This document shows, piece by piece, positions 39,277 to 47,820 of a stretch of DNA of 64,000 bases. Under the pieces are notes generated by a model. That model saw nothing but the letters and a program-made list of their open reading frames with translations. It was not told the DNA's origin and did not search any database. Each line of letters starts with the position of its first letter. Position 1 is the first letter of the stretch. Source of the stretch: an uncultured Christensenella sp. (GTDB lineage Bacteria; Bacillota; Clostridia; Christensenellales; Pumilibacteraceae); the NCBI GenBank assembly GCA_910578545.1, contig CAJTPT010000004.1, positions 119,138 to 183,137 of the forward strand. Reading direction: 5' to 3'. The translations under genes and the position numbers were made by a program.

Positions 39277-41166
39277 TCAATTAAAGTCGACTGTGTTCCA
39301 ATAGTAGTCCAACCCGCGGCGGCAGTCTATCTCGAACGCGCGCGCGTCCGCCTCGTACATATGCACCTTGTACACGTCCGACTTGGTGTTGGAATTGTAT
39401 ATTTGCCGCGTGTCCTTCCAGCGCTGTACGCGTCCGAAGGTTATGCCCATATTGTCGTAATACCACGGCGTCCAGTTGCCGCCCGTCAGCTTGGCTTGAA
39501 GGGCGTGAAAGCTTTCGTGTACGATCGCGTCGCGCATCCACGAAAGATCGGTGCATTCCTTGTACTTGTACCGTATCAGTTTGCCGCCGTCACAGCACAG
39601 TCCGCCCGCGGTGTCGTTTTCCAGCTCGTCGAGCACCTCGACTACGGGGTCGATGGGAACGCGCAAAATGCGGAACACAAGCCGAGTGGCAAGCGTGACG
39701 CGCTCGCTCATTTCCTCGCGCGACAGCTTGGCCCAATCGGTCATATCGCCCGTGCCCGTAGTGCAGTAGCGCACAACCATACCGCACTTGCCGAACACAG
39801 TGGAATCGCTTTCCACTATGCGCCTGACGTTACCGATATCCAAATCCTTAATGTCGTCATAGTTGAACTCGCCGCCGTCGTCGACGATAGTCATGCCGGT
39901 TGAAAACTCGCCCCACCCGTCGTCTATAAACAGCATTGCGGACTTGAGCTTAGTAAGATATTTTTTGGCGACCGCCGCTTTACCCGCAGAAAGCTTTTTG
40001 CCGTGCGTGTACCAACTGCTTCGGTACTCGGGTCTTGTTATCTCGTTGAGCCCCATAAACCCGATAAAAGGCATATCTTGAAGCTTGCTTCTGATCTCGT
40101 CGTCGCTTTCGCACAGTCGCAGCGATTTTATTTCGGCGGCGACGTCGTAGAAGTTGGGCATTGTGACAAACGCGTTGCTTATGTCGAGCGCGCTCAAATT
40201 CTCGTCCTCGGCGGCTACGCAAAGCGCCGTATCGTACAGCCTGCCGCCGTCCGGGTCGACAACAAAAATAGTAACGCCGTTTTTGCCTGCGTGCATGACT
40301 GCGGATAGCAGCGCCTTTAGATTGTCCTCGCCCATCATTTCGGCGTGAGTGATAAGCGTGCCGCACTTTTTGTAGCCCACATAATTGAACACGCGCGCTA
40401 TGCCGTCGACCGACGTTCCGAACTCGTTGGCGTCAAACTCGAAAATATGTTCGCCGTCGGGCACGAGGTGCGATGCGTACAGCCGCGCCTCGTCGGTAAA
40501 CGGCGTGTTGATTATAACGGCTCTTGCTCTTCCGCCCTCTTCGTAGTCGGGAACGGGATAGTAGTCGTACTTGTTGTAATCGAGCGTTCGCGCCTTAACG
40601 GACTGTTCGAGCGCAATGCCGTACGAATCCATAAGCTCGTCCTTCCACTCGACGAAGTAGGCGGTCAAGCGCCCGACGATATCTATAAACTGTATTTCCT
40701 CGCCGAACGGATTGACAAACGGCGTCGACTTGATTTCGCGGATCATATCATCCGCCTTGCTTATCAGGTTACTTCCCGTCAAAATGGTTTTACTTTGGGA
40801 CAACGCGGTCAGCTCGTCCTTTATATCGATAAAGCGCTTGACTGTAACGAGCAGCGATTTTGCGCTATCCATAACGCGCTCGCTTAGCGTATACCTGCGC
40901 TCGATAGCGATAGTCATGTTTTCGGCAACAAAATCGTCGAGCTTGGTAAAAACGGTTGCGCGGAACCTGCGGAAGTATGCAACCGCGTACGTTTTGGTTA
41001 CAAGCCGCATCAAAAGCGACTCGGCGCTGTTACGGTTGTTCGCGCTGAGTATGGGGTTGTCCAAAACCTCTTGAAGCTCGACGATTGCCGACTGCAATTC
41101 GTCGACGTCTACGGAGTAATAGTATACGGTATTAACGGCTGTTATTCTGTCCTTAAGCGATACCAT
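39277..41166 (-). CDS. Protein of unknown function with C-terminal HExxH metallopeptidase-like motif
   Basis: The 629-residue protein has a helical N-terminal ~160 residues and a mixed alpha/beta middle region that contains segments such as NGVTIFVVDPDGG, possibly a Rossmann-like or VWA-like fold. Near the C-terminus, AIVHESFHALQ (HESFH at 550-554) is an HExxH zinc motif, and a downstream MYEADARAFE offers Glu605 as third ligand, the layout of gluzincin-type peptidases. Neither signal peptide nor membrane span is visible. It is packed between the coiled-coil gene (2-base gap) and the helicase gene (14 bases). A cytoplasmic protease acting on operon partners or on invader proteins is possible but not shown. 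Confidence 0.75.
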   Translation of the reverse strand: MVSLKDRITAVNTVYYYSVDVDELQSAIVELQEVLDNPILSANNRNSAESLLMRLVTKTYAVAYFRRFRATVFTKLDDFVAENMTIAIERRYTLSERVMDSAKSLLVTVKRFIDIKDELTALSQSKTILTGSNLISKADDMIREIKSTPFVNPFGEEIQFIDIVGRLTAYFVEWKDELMDSYGIALEQSVKARTLDYNKYDYYPVPDYEEGGRARAVIINTPFTDEARLYASHLVPDGEHIFEFDANEFGTSVDGIARVFNYVGYKKCGTLITHAEMMGEDNLKALLSAVMHAGKNGVTIFVVDPDGGRLYDTALCVAAEDENLSALDISNAFVTMPNFYDVAAEIKSLRLCESDDEIRSKLQDMPFIGFMGLNEITRPEYRSSWYTHGKKLSAGKAAVAKKYLTKLKSAMLFIDDGWGEFSTGMTIVDDGGEFNYDDIKDLDIGNVRRIVESDSTVFGKCGMVVRYCTTGTGDMTDWAKLSREEMSERVTLATRLVFRILRVPIDPVVEVLDELENDTAGGLCCDGGKLIRYKYKECTDLSWMRDAIVHESFHALQAKLTGGNWTPWYYDNMGITFGRVQRWKDTRQIYNSNTKSDVYKVHMYEADARAFEIDCRRGLDYYWNTVDFN

Positions 41167-41168
41167 AA

Positions 41169-42701
41169 TTAAAGCTCGTCACCTGAAAGCGGAACGATTT
41201 TGCGCTTGACGGGCTGTTCCTGTTGATCCTGCTGTTGCTGTTGTTGGGTCATACCCATAAGCGCGAGAAGCTCGGGATCGATTTCGCTGTCGTCGGCAAG
41301 CTTGTTGCGCTCGGCGCGCTCGCGCTCGAGTATTTCCTCGCGCGTGCTTGTGCGCTGACCGGTCTTTTGCCGTATTCTTTGGCTGTCCGCTTCGATCTTC
41401 TTTCTGCGCTGTTCGGCGCGTTTGACCTTTTCCTCAAACGCCATGGCGATATAGTGAATGCTCTCGAACGCGTTTTGGTCGTTGTCTTTGAGCGAGCCCT
41501 CGAGCATATCGACAAGCGCGTACAAATCGATGCCCGACACGGCGTCCACCAAAAATACGAGGTCGTTTTTGTGCAAGTCGAGTTTGTTGAAAACGGGCAG
41601 TATCGCATTGTAAATCGCCTCGCGGTTTTCGAGCTCGACTTCCAAATCGACGTACGGATTGTCGTGCTGAAGCTTGTCCTTTAACAGTCCGCGCCGATAA
41701 AGCGGCTCGTCCATTTTGGCTTTTAGCTCCTTCATCTTGCGGTTGGCGGTGGGAAGATCGAGATCGCCGTTTTGGAACTGCTTTTTTACTTCCTCGAGCT
41801 GCTGTTCTATATTCTCGATTTCGGCGGTGTATTCGTCTATCTGTTTACGGGTTTCGCCCGAGAACGATTGAATTTTTTCCTTGGCTTCGGCAATCTCCGT
41901 TTTTTCGCTTTCCATGCGGCGCATAAAGGTACTTACCTCTTCCAATACGCCCTTGCTCTCGACTATGCTTGACAGATCGTCGTCGTCGCGGAATTTGTGC
42001 TGTTCCTTGACCCTGTTCTTTTTGCCCACGACGGACACAAGCGTGCGCCATTCCTTAACGCGGTCAAGCGCCGAACGCAGGCTTTGCATAGACTTGCTTG
42101 TCAGCATGTTTCTCGAGCAAGCCTCTCGCCACTCGTTGAGCGAATTGAGCGCAGAATCCGCCTTTTCCTGCGCTTCCGTGCTGCTCGTATCGCTTACCTC
42201 TTCGAGCTCGACCACGATGTCGTTTATTAAATCGCGCGACTGCTCGAGTAGCTTGCTCTGAGCGCTATCGAGGTTTTTTAGATACCCGCCCGCGCTGAGC
42301 TCGGTCATAACGTCTATGGCTTGAAGGCAGGACATAGTACATTCTCTGAGCGGCTCGGCAACGTCTATGCCGTTTCCGCGCGAGTTCATTTCCTTTTGCA
42401 GGATATTATCCGCTTTTATCTTGTACTTGTCGAGCTTGGAAATCTTGCCCGCGTCGAGCTCGGTAAGCGCTACGACTATATCGGCAAGATCGTCGAGCGC
42501 CCCCTTACACTGCGAAAAATCGTTGTTGACGCCGTGCTTGCACATTCTTACCATGCCGTCCAAAATCTTTTCGGCAAGCGCACGCGCACCGTCCGTCATG
42601 GAATGATCCCTGACGTACGATTCCGTAAACTTTTTGTTGAGCGCAACGCCGTTACGATTTGCCGTGTCGCGAACGTAATGAATGTTATCCAAAAAAGCCA
42701 T
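41169..42701 (-). CDS. Long helical coiled-coil protein with Gln-rich tail
   Basis: The 510-residue protein is nearly all helix, with strong coiled coil around residues 255-345 (EIAEAKEKIQ, EIENIEQQLEEVKKQF) and 425-475. The C-terminal part is a flexible linker with the run QQQQQQDQQEQ and a preceding DPELLALMGM segment that resembles a short peptide ligand. No catalytic motif is present. Architecture is broadly like the ESCRT-III-type protein of this operon, and it could be a second filament or scaffold component; I cannot assign a family. Confidence 0.75.
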   Translation of the reverse strand: MAFLDNIHYVRDTANRNGVALNKKFTESYVRDHSMTDGARALAEKILDGMVRMCKHGVNNDFSQCKGALDDLADIVVALTELDAGKISKLDKYKIKADNILQKEMNSRGNGIDVAEPLRECTMSCLQAIDVMTELSAGGYLKNLDSAQSKLLEQSRDLINDIVVELEEVSDTSSTEAQEKADSALNSLNEWREACSRNMLTSKSMQSLRSALDRVKEWRTLVSVVGKKNRVKEQHKFRDDDDLSSIVESKGVLEEVSTFMRRMESEKTEIAEAKEKIQSFSGETRKQIDEYTAEIENIEQQLEEVKKQFQNGDLDLPTANRKMKELKAKMDEPLYRRGLLKDKLQHDNPYVDLEVELENREAIYNAILPVFNKLDLHKNDLVFLVDAVSGIDLYALVDMLEGSLKDNDQNAFESIHYIAMAFEEKVKRAEQRRKKIEADSQRIRQKTGQRTSTREEILERERAERNKLADDSEIDPELLALMGMTQQQQQQDQQEQPVKRKIVPLSGDEL

Positions 42702-42734
42702 TTTAATATATTCTCCTATGAGGTGTTTAACCGA

Positions 42735-43838
42735 TTATCTGTTGACTACGCTGTTTACAAGGTCGCCCGTGGCGTGGGCAAACGGCTCGAGCCGCGAGCG
42801 GTACATCAAAACGTCGTCCTCGCTGAAGATTATGTCGTTTTGTCCGCCGCCCTTGCCCATTGCCTCGATAATGCGCTTGACGGGTACGTATTCTGTCATG
42901 CCCGTGCCCTTTTTAAGCGCCTTGCCGATTTGCGCGCACTTGCGCTCGGATATGCCGTGGGCGCCGTACTCGTTAAAGAAGTACAGGTAGTGCGTTTTGT
43001 TGAGCGATACGTTTTGCAAATCCTCGCCGCGCTTGATTGTTTGAAGCGACGAGTCCTCCATATCGAATATGACTATAAGCATCTTTTGCGCGTAGCGTAT
43101 AAGCTTGGGCGTATCGTCCTTGTTGGACTTGTCTTTTACCGCGCACAGCGCCTCGAAGTCGCCCTTTTCCAGCTTCATTATGCCGAACAGCGGCGATTTT
43201 TCCTTGGACATGCACGACTGCAAAACGTTTAGCACGTGCGCGACTCTGTCCTCTTCCATGGCGAGCTCGGCCGATTCGTCGTCGGGCACAGATATGCCCT
43301 TGCTTTTGATTTTGGACTTTTCGTCGCGGTAGCTCAGGTTACCGTTGCGCCTAAATGATTCGGGAAGCTTTTTGAGTAATTCCAAATAGTGCCACGCCGC
43401 GGCGGTGCGAAGCTTAATGCACCCGTCGTTGTAGTCGGGGTCGTCCGGCTTTTCGGCTATCTCGGGCATACTGTTCCACACGAGCTTGTAGTACTCGTAC
43501 GCTATCTTAAAGCTTTCCAATAGATCGGCGGATATGTAGCCGTACTCGTAATAGTAGCCCAAGCGAATGAGCGCCTTGGGATTGCCCATGCGCGCCGCAA
43601 TTCGGCAATTATCTATTGCCATGCCAATTTCCTTTTCGTAACGCTTGGTATCCTTTTGGCACTTGAGCGCACGAAGATAGCACAGCTCGGACAGCTTGAA
43701 CGTTTCGTCGTTTTCCCTGTTGACTACGACGGCAATCGAGCTGACGGACAGCGCCTTTTTGCACAGCGGGCACGCCCAGTCGCCGGTGTAAAGCTCTAAC
43801 GGTTTTTTTACGTTTTTATTGCAATTTTGACAAATCAT
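42735..43838 (-). CDS. Zinc-ribbon protein with Sel1/TPR-like repeats
   Basis: The start MICQNCNKN at 43838 gives 367 residues and lies 5 bases after the previous stop; readings further upstream lie in another frame of the preceding gene. Residues 3-28 form a zinc ribbon with CQNC and CPLC. Residues ~45-125 contain helical repeat units of Sel1 type (ALIRLGYYYEYGY, AYEYYKLVW). The rest is helical or mixed with no known domain. It probably serves as a protein-binding adaptor in the operon-encoded complex. Confidence 0.75.
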   Translation of the reverse strand: MICQNCNKNVKKPLELYTGDWACPLCKKALSVSSIAVVVNRENDETFKLSELCYLRALKCQKDTKRYEKEIGMAIDNCRIAARMGNPKALIRLGYYYEYGYISADLLESFKIAYEYYKLVWNSMPEIAEKPDDPDYNDGCIKLRTAAAWHYLELLKKLPESFRRNGNLSYRDEKSKIKSKGISVPDDESAELAMEEDRVAHVLNVLQSCMSKEKSPLFGIMKLEKGDFEALCAVKDKSNKDDTPKLIRYAQKMLIVIFDMEDSSLQTIKRGEDLQNVSLNKTHYLYFFNEYGAHGISERKCAQIGKALKKGTGMTEYVPVKRIIEAMGKGGGQNDIIFSEDDVLMYRSRLEPFAHATGDLVNSVVNR

Positions 43839-43843
43839 GATTG

Positions 43844-46800
43844 TTATGCCCCCTTCGATTGCTCGTCGGACTCGGGCTTTTCGCCCACGGTGAGCATGCC
43901 CGGATTGACCGTTACGGCGTAGTTGGAAGATACACCCGTAACCGTCGCCGTAATCGAGTACGTGCCCGACGGGATATTGCCGTCCTCGTCGGCGGTATAC
44001 GAAACGGTGCAACTTACCGTTATCGCGCTTCCGTCCGCACCTACAAAGCCCGTTGCGGTATACGAGTAAACGGGCGTTTCCCCGTACTCGACCGTCAAGT
44101 CGTTAACCGTAACCGTAACCGACTTTGCCGTAACCGAATACGAGCGCGCGGGATTGGTAAGCGTGTAGTTGTTGCGATCGGTCGAATTTTTGAGCGTTGC
44201 CGTTGCGGTATAGTCGCCTACGTTTGTTTGCGCGCCGTCCACCGTGATATCGAGCGCGCCGCTTACGCCGTTGACCGTTGCCGTAGGCGCGTGCGGCTTG
44301 CCGTCGTACTCGAACGATGTCGTGCCCCAATCAATACCGACGGCGAGCGGGCTGATTGTAAAGCTGTGGCTTACAGTGGTAACGTGGATAAGATAGTTGG
44401 TATCGCCGATCGACGCGGTAGCCGTGTACGCCGTTGTGCTTGCATTCGTTCTTTCGCCCAAAACGGTAACGGTAAGCGGCCCGTTAACGCCCTGGGCAGA
44501 GGCTGTGGGCGCTTGGGGATTGCCGTTATATGTAAGCGCCGTGTCCGTCCAAACAATCTCGACGCCCTTAGCGTATATGCTGAACGTGGCGGCATTGTTT
44601 GTTATATTGTAGTTTTGAATATCGAGCGCGTCGACGCATGACACAGTCGCGTTGTAGGATCCGACGTTAGTGTGTTCCGCTTCGGTTACCGAAACCGCGA
44701 CGGTAATCGCGCCGCTTACGCCCACGACGGTTGCCGTAGGCTTTTGCGCCGTGCCGTTGTACTCCAAGCTACGGTTGCCCCATGCGGCGGTGAGGTCGCG
44801 CTTTCTTATGGTAAACTCGCGCGTCGGGTTGGAAATGGAATAGTTGTTTAAGTGCTCGATGTCGGCAAACGTTACGACGGCGGTATACGTTGCGGCGTTT
44901 ACGTGCTCGCCCGCGACCGACACGTTGACGGGAAGATCGAGGTTGTTTACGCCCGTCGCAATGGCGTTGGGCTGTTGCGACGCGCCGTTGTAAGTAAGCG
45001 TATATCCCACCCATGCTACAGTTATCTCGCGCGCCGCAATGGTGTACGTGCGCTCGGGATTCGTTATATCGTAATTCTGTCTGTCAAGCTCGGCGGAGAG
45101 CGCCGCGGTGGCAACATAGTCCGCGCCCGCATTTGTCTGCTTGCCCGTGACGGACAGCGAGAGCGGATTGCCATTTACGTCGTCGACCGACGGCGTGGGG
45201 GCTTGGCTCTCGCCGTTATATGTAAGCGCCGCCGAAGTCCAGTCGAGCGTTATCGGCTTTTGCGTGATAACAAACGGCTTGGATTGCGTGCTCTCGGATA
45301 CAGTGTAGTTGGCGCTTACGTGGCGTGCGGTTGCCACGTAGCCTGTGCCTGCGTTTACCTTTGCGCCGTCAACCGTCATTATAAGCTCTTTGTAGCCGCC
45401 CGTATCGTTGGGCTCGCCGTTGGCGCGTGCCGTCGGCGCGTGGAATTCTCCGTCGTACTCGAACGAGGTTCGGTCGCCCCAAACGACGTTTATCTCAAGC
45501 GGTTTTATAACAAAGGTTTGGGTCTTGCCCGACTTAATCGTGTAATTGGTATCCTCGATATTGTGTCCGGCGACCCAATACTTGATAAGGCGCGCGGTCG
45601 CCGTGTACGTGCCGCCGCTCGAGTTGGCGTCAATCTGCTCGCCTGTTACTTCGACCGAAAGCTTTGTGGAGTGGATAGGACTCCAATTTGCATACGAGTG
45701 AGCTTCCGGCGCCTGCTTCTTGCCGTTGTAGGTAAACTCGACCTTTCCGTCGACTACGTTATCCCACTGAACGTCCACTGCGAACGGGTCGATAGTGATC
45801 GTATGGCTCTCGTCGCCCGGCTTTATGTAATAGCGGCTTGCCCTGTCGCCTGCGAGTATTACATTACATTCATGCACGCCGGCGTCCGCGTACGCGAAGC
45901 TCGAAATATTGACGTACGCACTGTCGTTGCCGACTGTATTGTGAAGCGTGGGCGTTATGGTTTGGTTTTTGCCGTTGTATGTGACGTGTCCGTCTACCGT
46001 ACCCTCGGGATCGGTCCACTCGACCGTGAGCTCGCGGCGCGCTACCGTAACCGTTATATCTTTGACTTCGGATGACGAAAGCGACGTGACTTCGGGCGCG
46101 GTAACCGCCACGGCAACGGTATAATTGCCGTAGCCGTCAAACGGCATGGATGAAGTAGACCACTCGTTGCCGCTGCCTAATCGGTTGCCGTCCTTAAACC
46201 ACGCGTAATCGAAATGTGCGCCGTCCACGGTGTGCGCGGCCTCGGCGGTCAGCGTGTATGCGTCGCCGTACGTGACGGTAGTTTTGTCGTCCGTCGGCTT
46301 AATATCGACCGTCGGAGCGGCGAGCGTCCACAGCGGCGAAATCGCAACCTTACCGACTATATTGGAATCTGCCAAAAGCTCGGCAAGCGAAGTGAAGCTT
46401 ATGTCTGTTTGCGTTTCGTGAGAATAAGTCCAGCGCACCGAAAATCCGTCGCGCGTAAACGCCGAAAGTATGTCGTCGGCGTGCTCGGCAACGGTAAGCG
46501 TAAATTCCTGCTCGGTCCCGTTTACTGTAGCGTACGGGAATGCGGATGTTACGTCGTACATTGTGTCGTTGGTCGTTCCCGGGATTATATAGTGCACGCG
46601 GTCAAACGATACTTTTACATTTGCCGAAGCGCTAACCTTGCTTCCGACAATCGCGTTGTCACCCACACTAAGCTCGCGCATTATATATTGGTTGTGGTTG
46701 TAACGCGCATACAGGTCGTCGGCGTTTGTGTTGTCCGAATGCACCGCGTATTCAAAGTCCGCAATATGGGACGCGGGAAGCGCGCTGTCCTTTTTGCCGT

Positions 46801-47791
46801 GCCACATGGGAATTACATTTTCGTCCGCACGCAAATACGAATCGTAGTCGTAATCGAAGGTTACGTAAACCTCGTCGCTCGGAACGACGGGGGTAACACG
46901 GTTGCCGAGTGCAAAGCACATTCCCTTATAGTTTTCGGTCAGCGAACCGTGCACGGCGTCCGTGTAGAACTTTTTGCGGAATACGTCCGCCGTTTCGATA
47001 GGCGCGTAAATCCTTAGGTCTTTGGATATATCGGCGATATCCGCGCCGTCGACCTCAAGCGCGTCGGTGAACAACGTGTCCGCGTCGCAACCGAGATTAA
47101 TGCGCTTTAATCCCTTTGCCGAAAATACGTTGTATGATACTGCTATGATTTTTTTGTCGTTAAACTCATTTGGAACGGCCGCGGTATCGCCCTTGCCGTC
47201 CATGACGCCTGTCACTATATATCCACTTCCGTCCTCTGTTTCGGCATAGATGAGCGGACGGATCCCGCTGCCCTGTCCGAAGAAGCCCGCCGAGGCAAGC
47301 GAAATAAGATATAGCAGCATGAGCAAAACGGCTATGACAACCGACACTATAGCTATCGAAAGCTGAGCGGCGTGCGCAAACTTGAAGCGCTTGGAAGCGT
47401 ACACGTAGGCTATGACCGCAGCTATAAGCCCCAATAAGTGGATTATCGCCCAAAACGCCGCCGACATATTGTTAAACACTACGTCGTCGCCCGCTGTGAG
47501 CATGATAATCCATATAACTATCTCGGCGACGGTAATTATCGTGTAGACGATAAGCATTTTGAATGCGTACTTAAAGCGCTGGTTAGAGAATATTACGCCG
47601 AGCATGTACAAGCCGTCCACCAATGCGAAAATAAACGGGAACAGCCAATACGAGGACGGAACGCCGTCCGCCCACAGGCATATGCACGCGACCAAGTCGG
47701 ATACGAATAGCCCGACCAATCCGACCGTCAGCCAAATTTTATATTTCGCCGAAAGCATTTCGGTTACCGGCGAATGTGAATTACTCTTCAT
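43844..47791 (-). CDS. Five-span membrane protein with extracytoplasmic MBG/YDG-type repeat stalk
   Basis: Residues 19-41, 48-70, 79-99, 109-132 and 143-170 are membrane spans. A five-span anchor with the N-terminus inside puts the long remainder outside. Residues ~180-260 resemble a BspA-type LRR_5 unit (YIVTGVMDGKGD, YNVFSAKGLKRINLG). From ~585 to 1310 run eight or nine Ig-like repeats of ~80 residues with the cores YNGxxQxPT or YDGxxHAPT and TxxFxI, as in MBG/YDG-type domains. Its presence between helicase and adaptor genes is unusual. It probably ties the operon's complex to the membrane or displays a surface receptor. Spacing to its neighbours is 29 and 5 bases. Confidence 0.82.
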   Translation of the reverse strand: MKSNSHSPVTEMLSAKYKIWLTVGLVGLFVSDLVACICLWADGVPSSYWLFPFIFALVDGLYMLGVIFSNQRFKYAFKMLIVYTIITVAEIVIWIIMLTAGDDVVFNNMSAAFWAIIHLLGLIAAVIAYVYASKRFKFAHAAQLSIAIVSVVIAVLLMLLYLISLASAGFFGQGSGIRPLIYAETEDGSGYIVTGVMDGKGDTAAVPNEFNDKKIIAVSYNVFSAKGLKRINLGCDADTLFTDALEVDGADIADISKDLRIYAPIETADVFRKKFYTDAVHGSLTENYKGMCFALGNRVTPVVPSDEVYVTFDYDYDSYLRADENVIPMWHGKKDSALPASHIADFEYAVHSDNTNADDLYARYNHNQYIMRELSVGDNAIVGSKVSASANVKVSFDRVHYIIPGTTNDTMYDVTSAFPYATVNGTEQEFTLTVAEHADDILSAFTRDGFSVRWTYSHETQTDISFTSLAELLADSNIVGKVAISPLWTLAAPTVDIKPTDDKTTVTYGDAYTLTAEAAHTVDGAHFDYAWFKDGNRLGSGNEWSTSSMPFDGYGNYTVAVAVTAPEVTSLSSSEVKDITVTVARRELTVEWTDPEGTVDGHVTYNGKNQTITPTLHNTVGNDSAYVNISSFAYADAGVHECNVILAGDRASRYYIKPGDESHTITIDPFAVDVQWDNVVDGKVEFTYNGKKQAPEAHSYANWSPIHSTKLSVEVTGEQIDANSSGGTYTATARLIKYWVAGHNIEDTNYTIKSGKTQTFVIKPLEINVVWGDRTSFEYDGEFHAPTARANGEPNDTGGYKELIMTVDGAKVNAGTGYVATARHVSANYTVSESTQSKPFVITQKPITLDWTSAALTYNGESQAPTPSVDDVNGNPLSLSVTGKQTNAGADYVATAALSAELDRQNYDITNPERTYTIAAREITVAWVGYTLTYNGASQQPNAIATGVNNLDLPVNVSVAGEHVNAATYTAVVTFADIEHLNNYSISNPTREFTIRKRDLTAAWGNRSLEYNGTAQKPTATVVGVSGAITVAVSVTEAEHTNVGSYNATVSCVDALDIQNYNITNNAATFSIYAKGVEIVWTDTALTYNGNPQAPTASAQGVNGPLTVTVLGERTNASTTAYTATASIGDTNYLIHVTTVSHSFTISPLAVGIDWGTTSFEYDGKPHAPTATVNGVSGALDITVDGAQTNVGDYTATATLKNSTDRNNYTLTNPARSYSVTAKSVTVTVNDLTVEYGETPVYSYTATGFVGADGSAITVSCTVSYTADEDGNIPSGTYSITATVTGVSSNYAVTVNPGMLTVGEKPESDEQSKGA
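43870..46060 (-). repeat. Tandem DNA repeats encoding the MBG/YDG-type units
   Basis: Diverged units of about 230-270 bases; each contains the minus-strand codons for TYNG or EYDG. Divergence between units indicates old duplications, so slippage-driven length change is not obvious. Confidence 0.7.
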
Positions 47792-47820
47792 TACCTGTTA
47801 TCTCCTTTTGTTCGCCAATC

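Noticed and set aside
42735..44012. Longer form of the zinc-ribbon protein starting at 44012
   Set aside because: The extra 58 codons are an alternative frame of the preceding gene and Arg-rich; the start MICQNCNKN directly precedes the zinc ribbon.
43870..46060. Regular repeats that could suggest a CRISPR array
   Set aside because: Units are diverged, ~230-270 bases long, in frame and encode Ig-like domains; no short identical direct repeats with spacers and no cas genes are present.
44852..46075. 407-codon plus-strand ORF opposite the membrane stalk gene, and similar long antisense ORFs (for example 53527-54579, 57111-58403, 15556-16434)
   Set aside because: They are mirror frames of GC-rich, well-supported genes, rich in Arg and His, with no ribosome binding sites and no recognisable domains.
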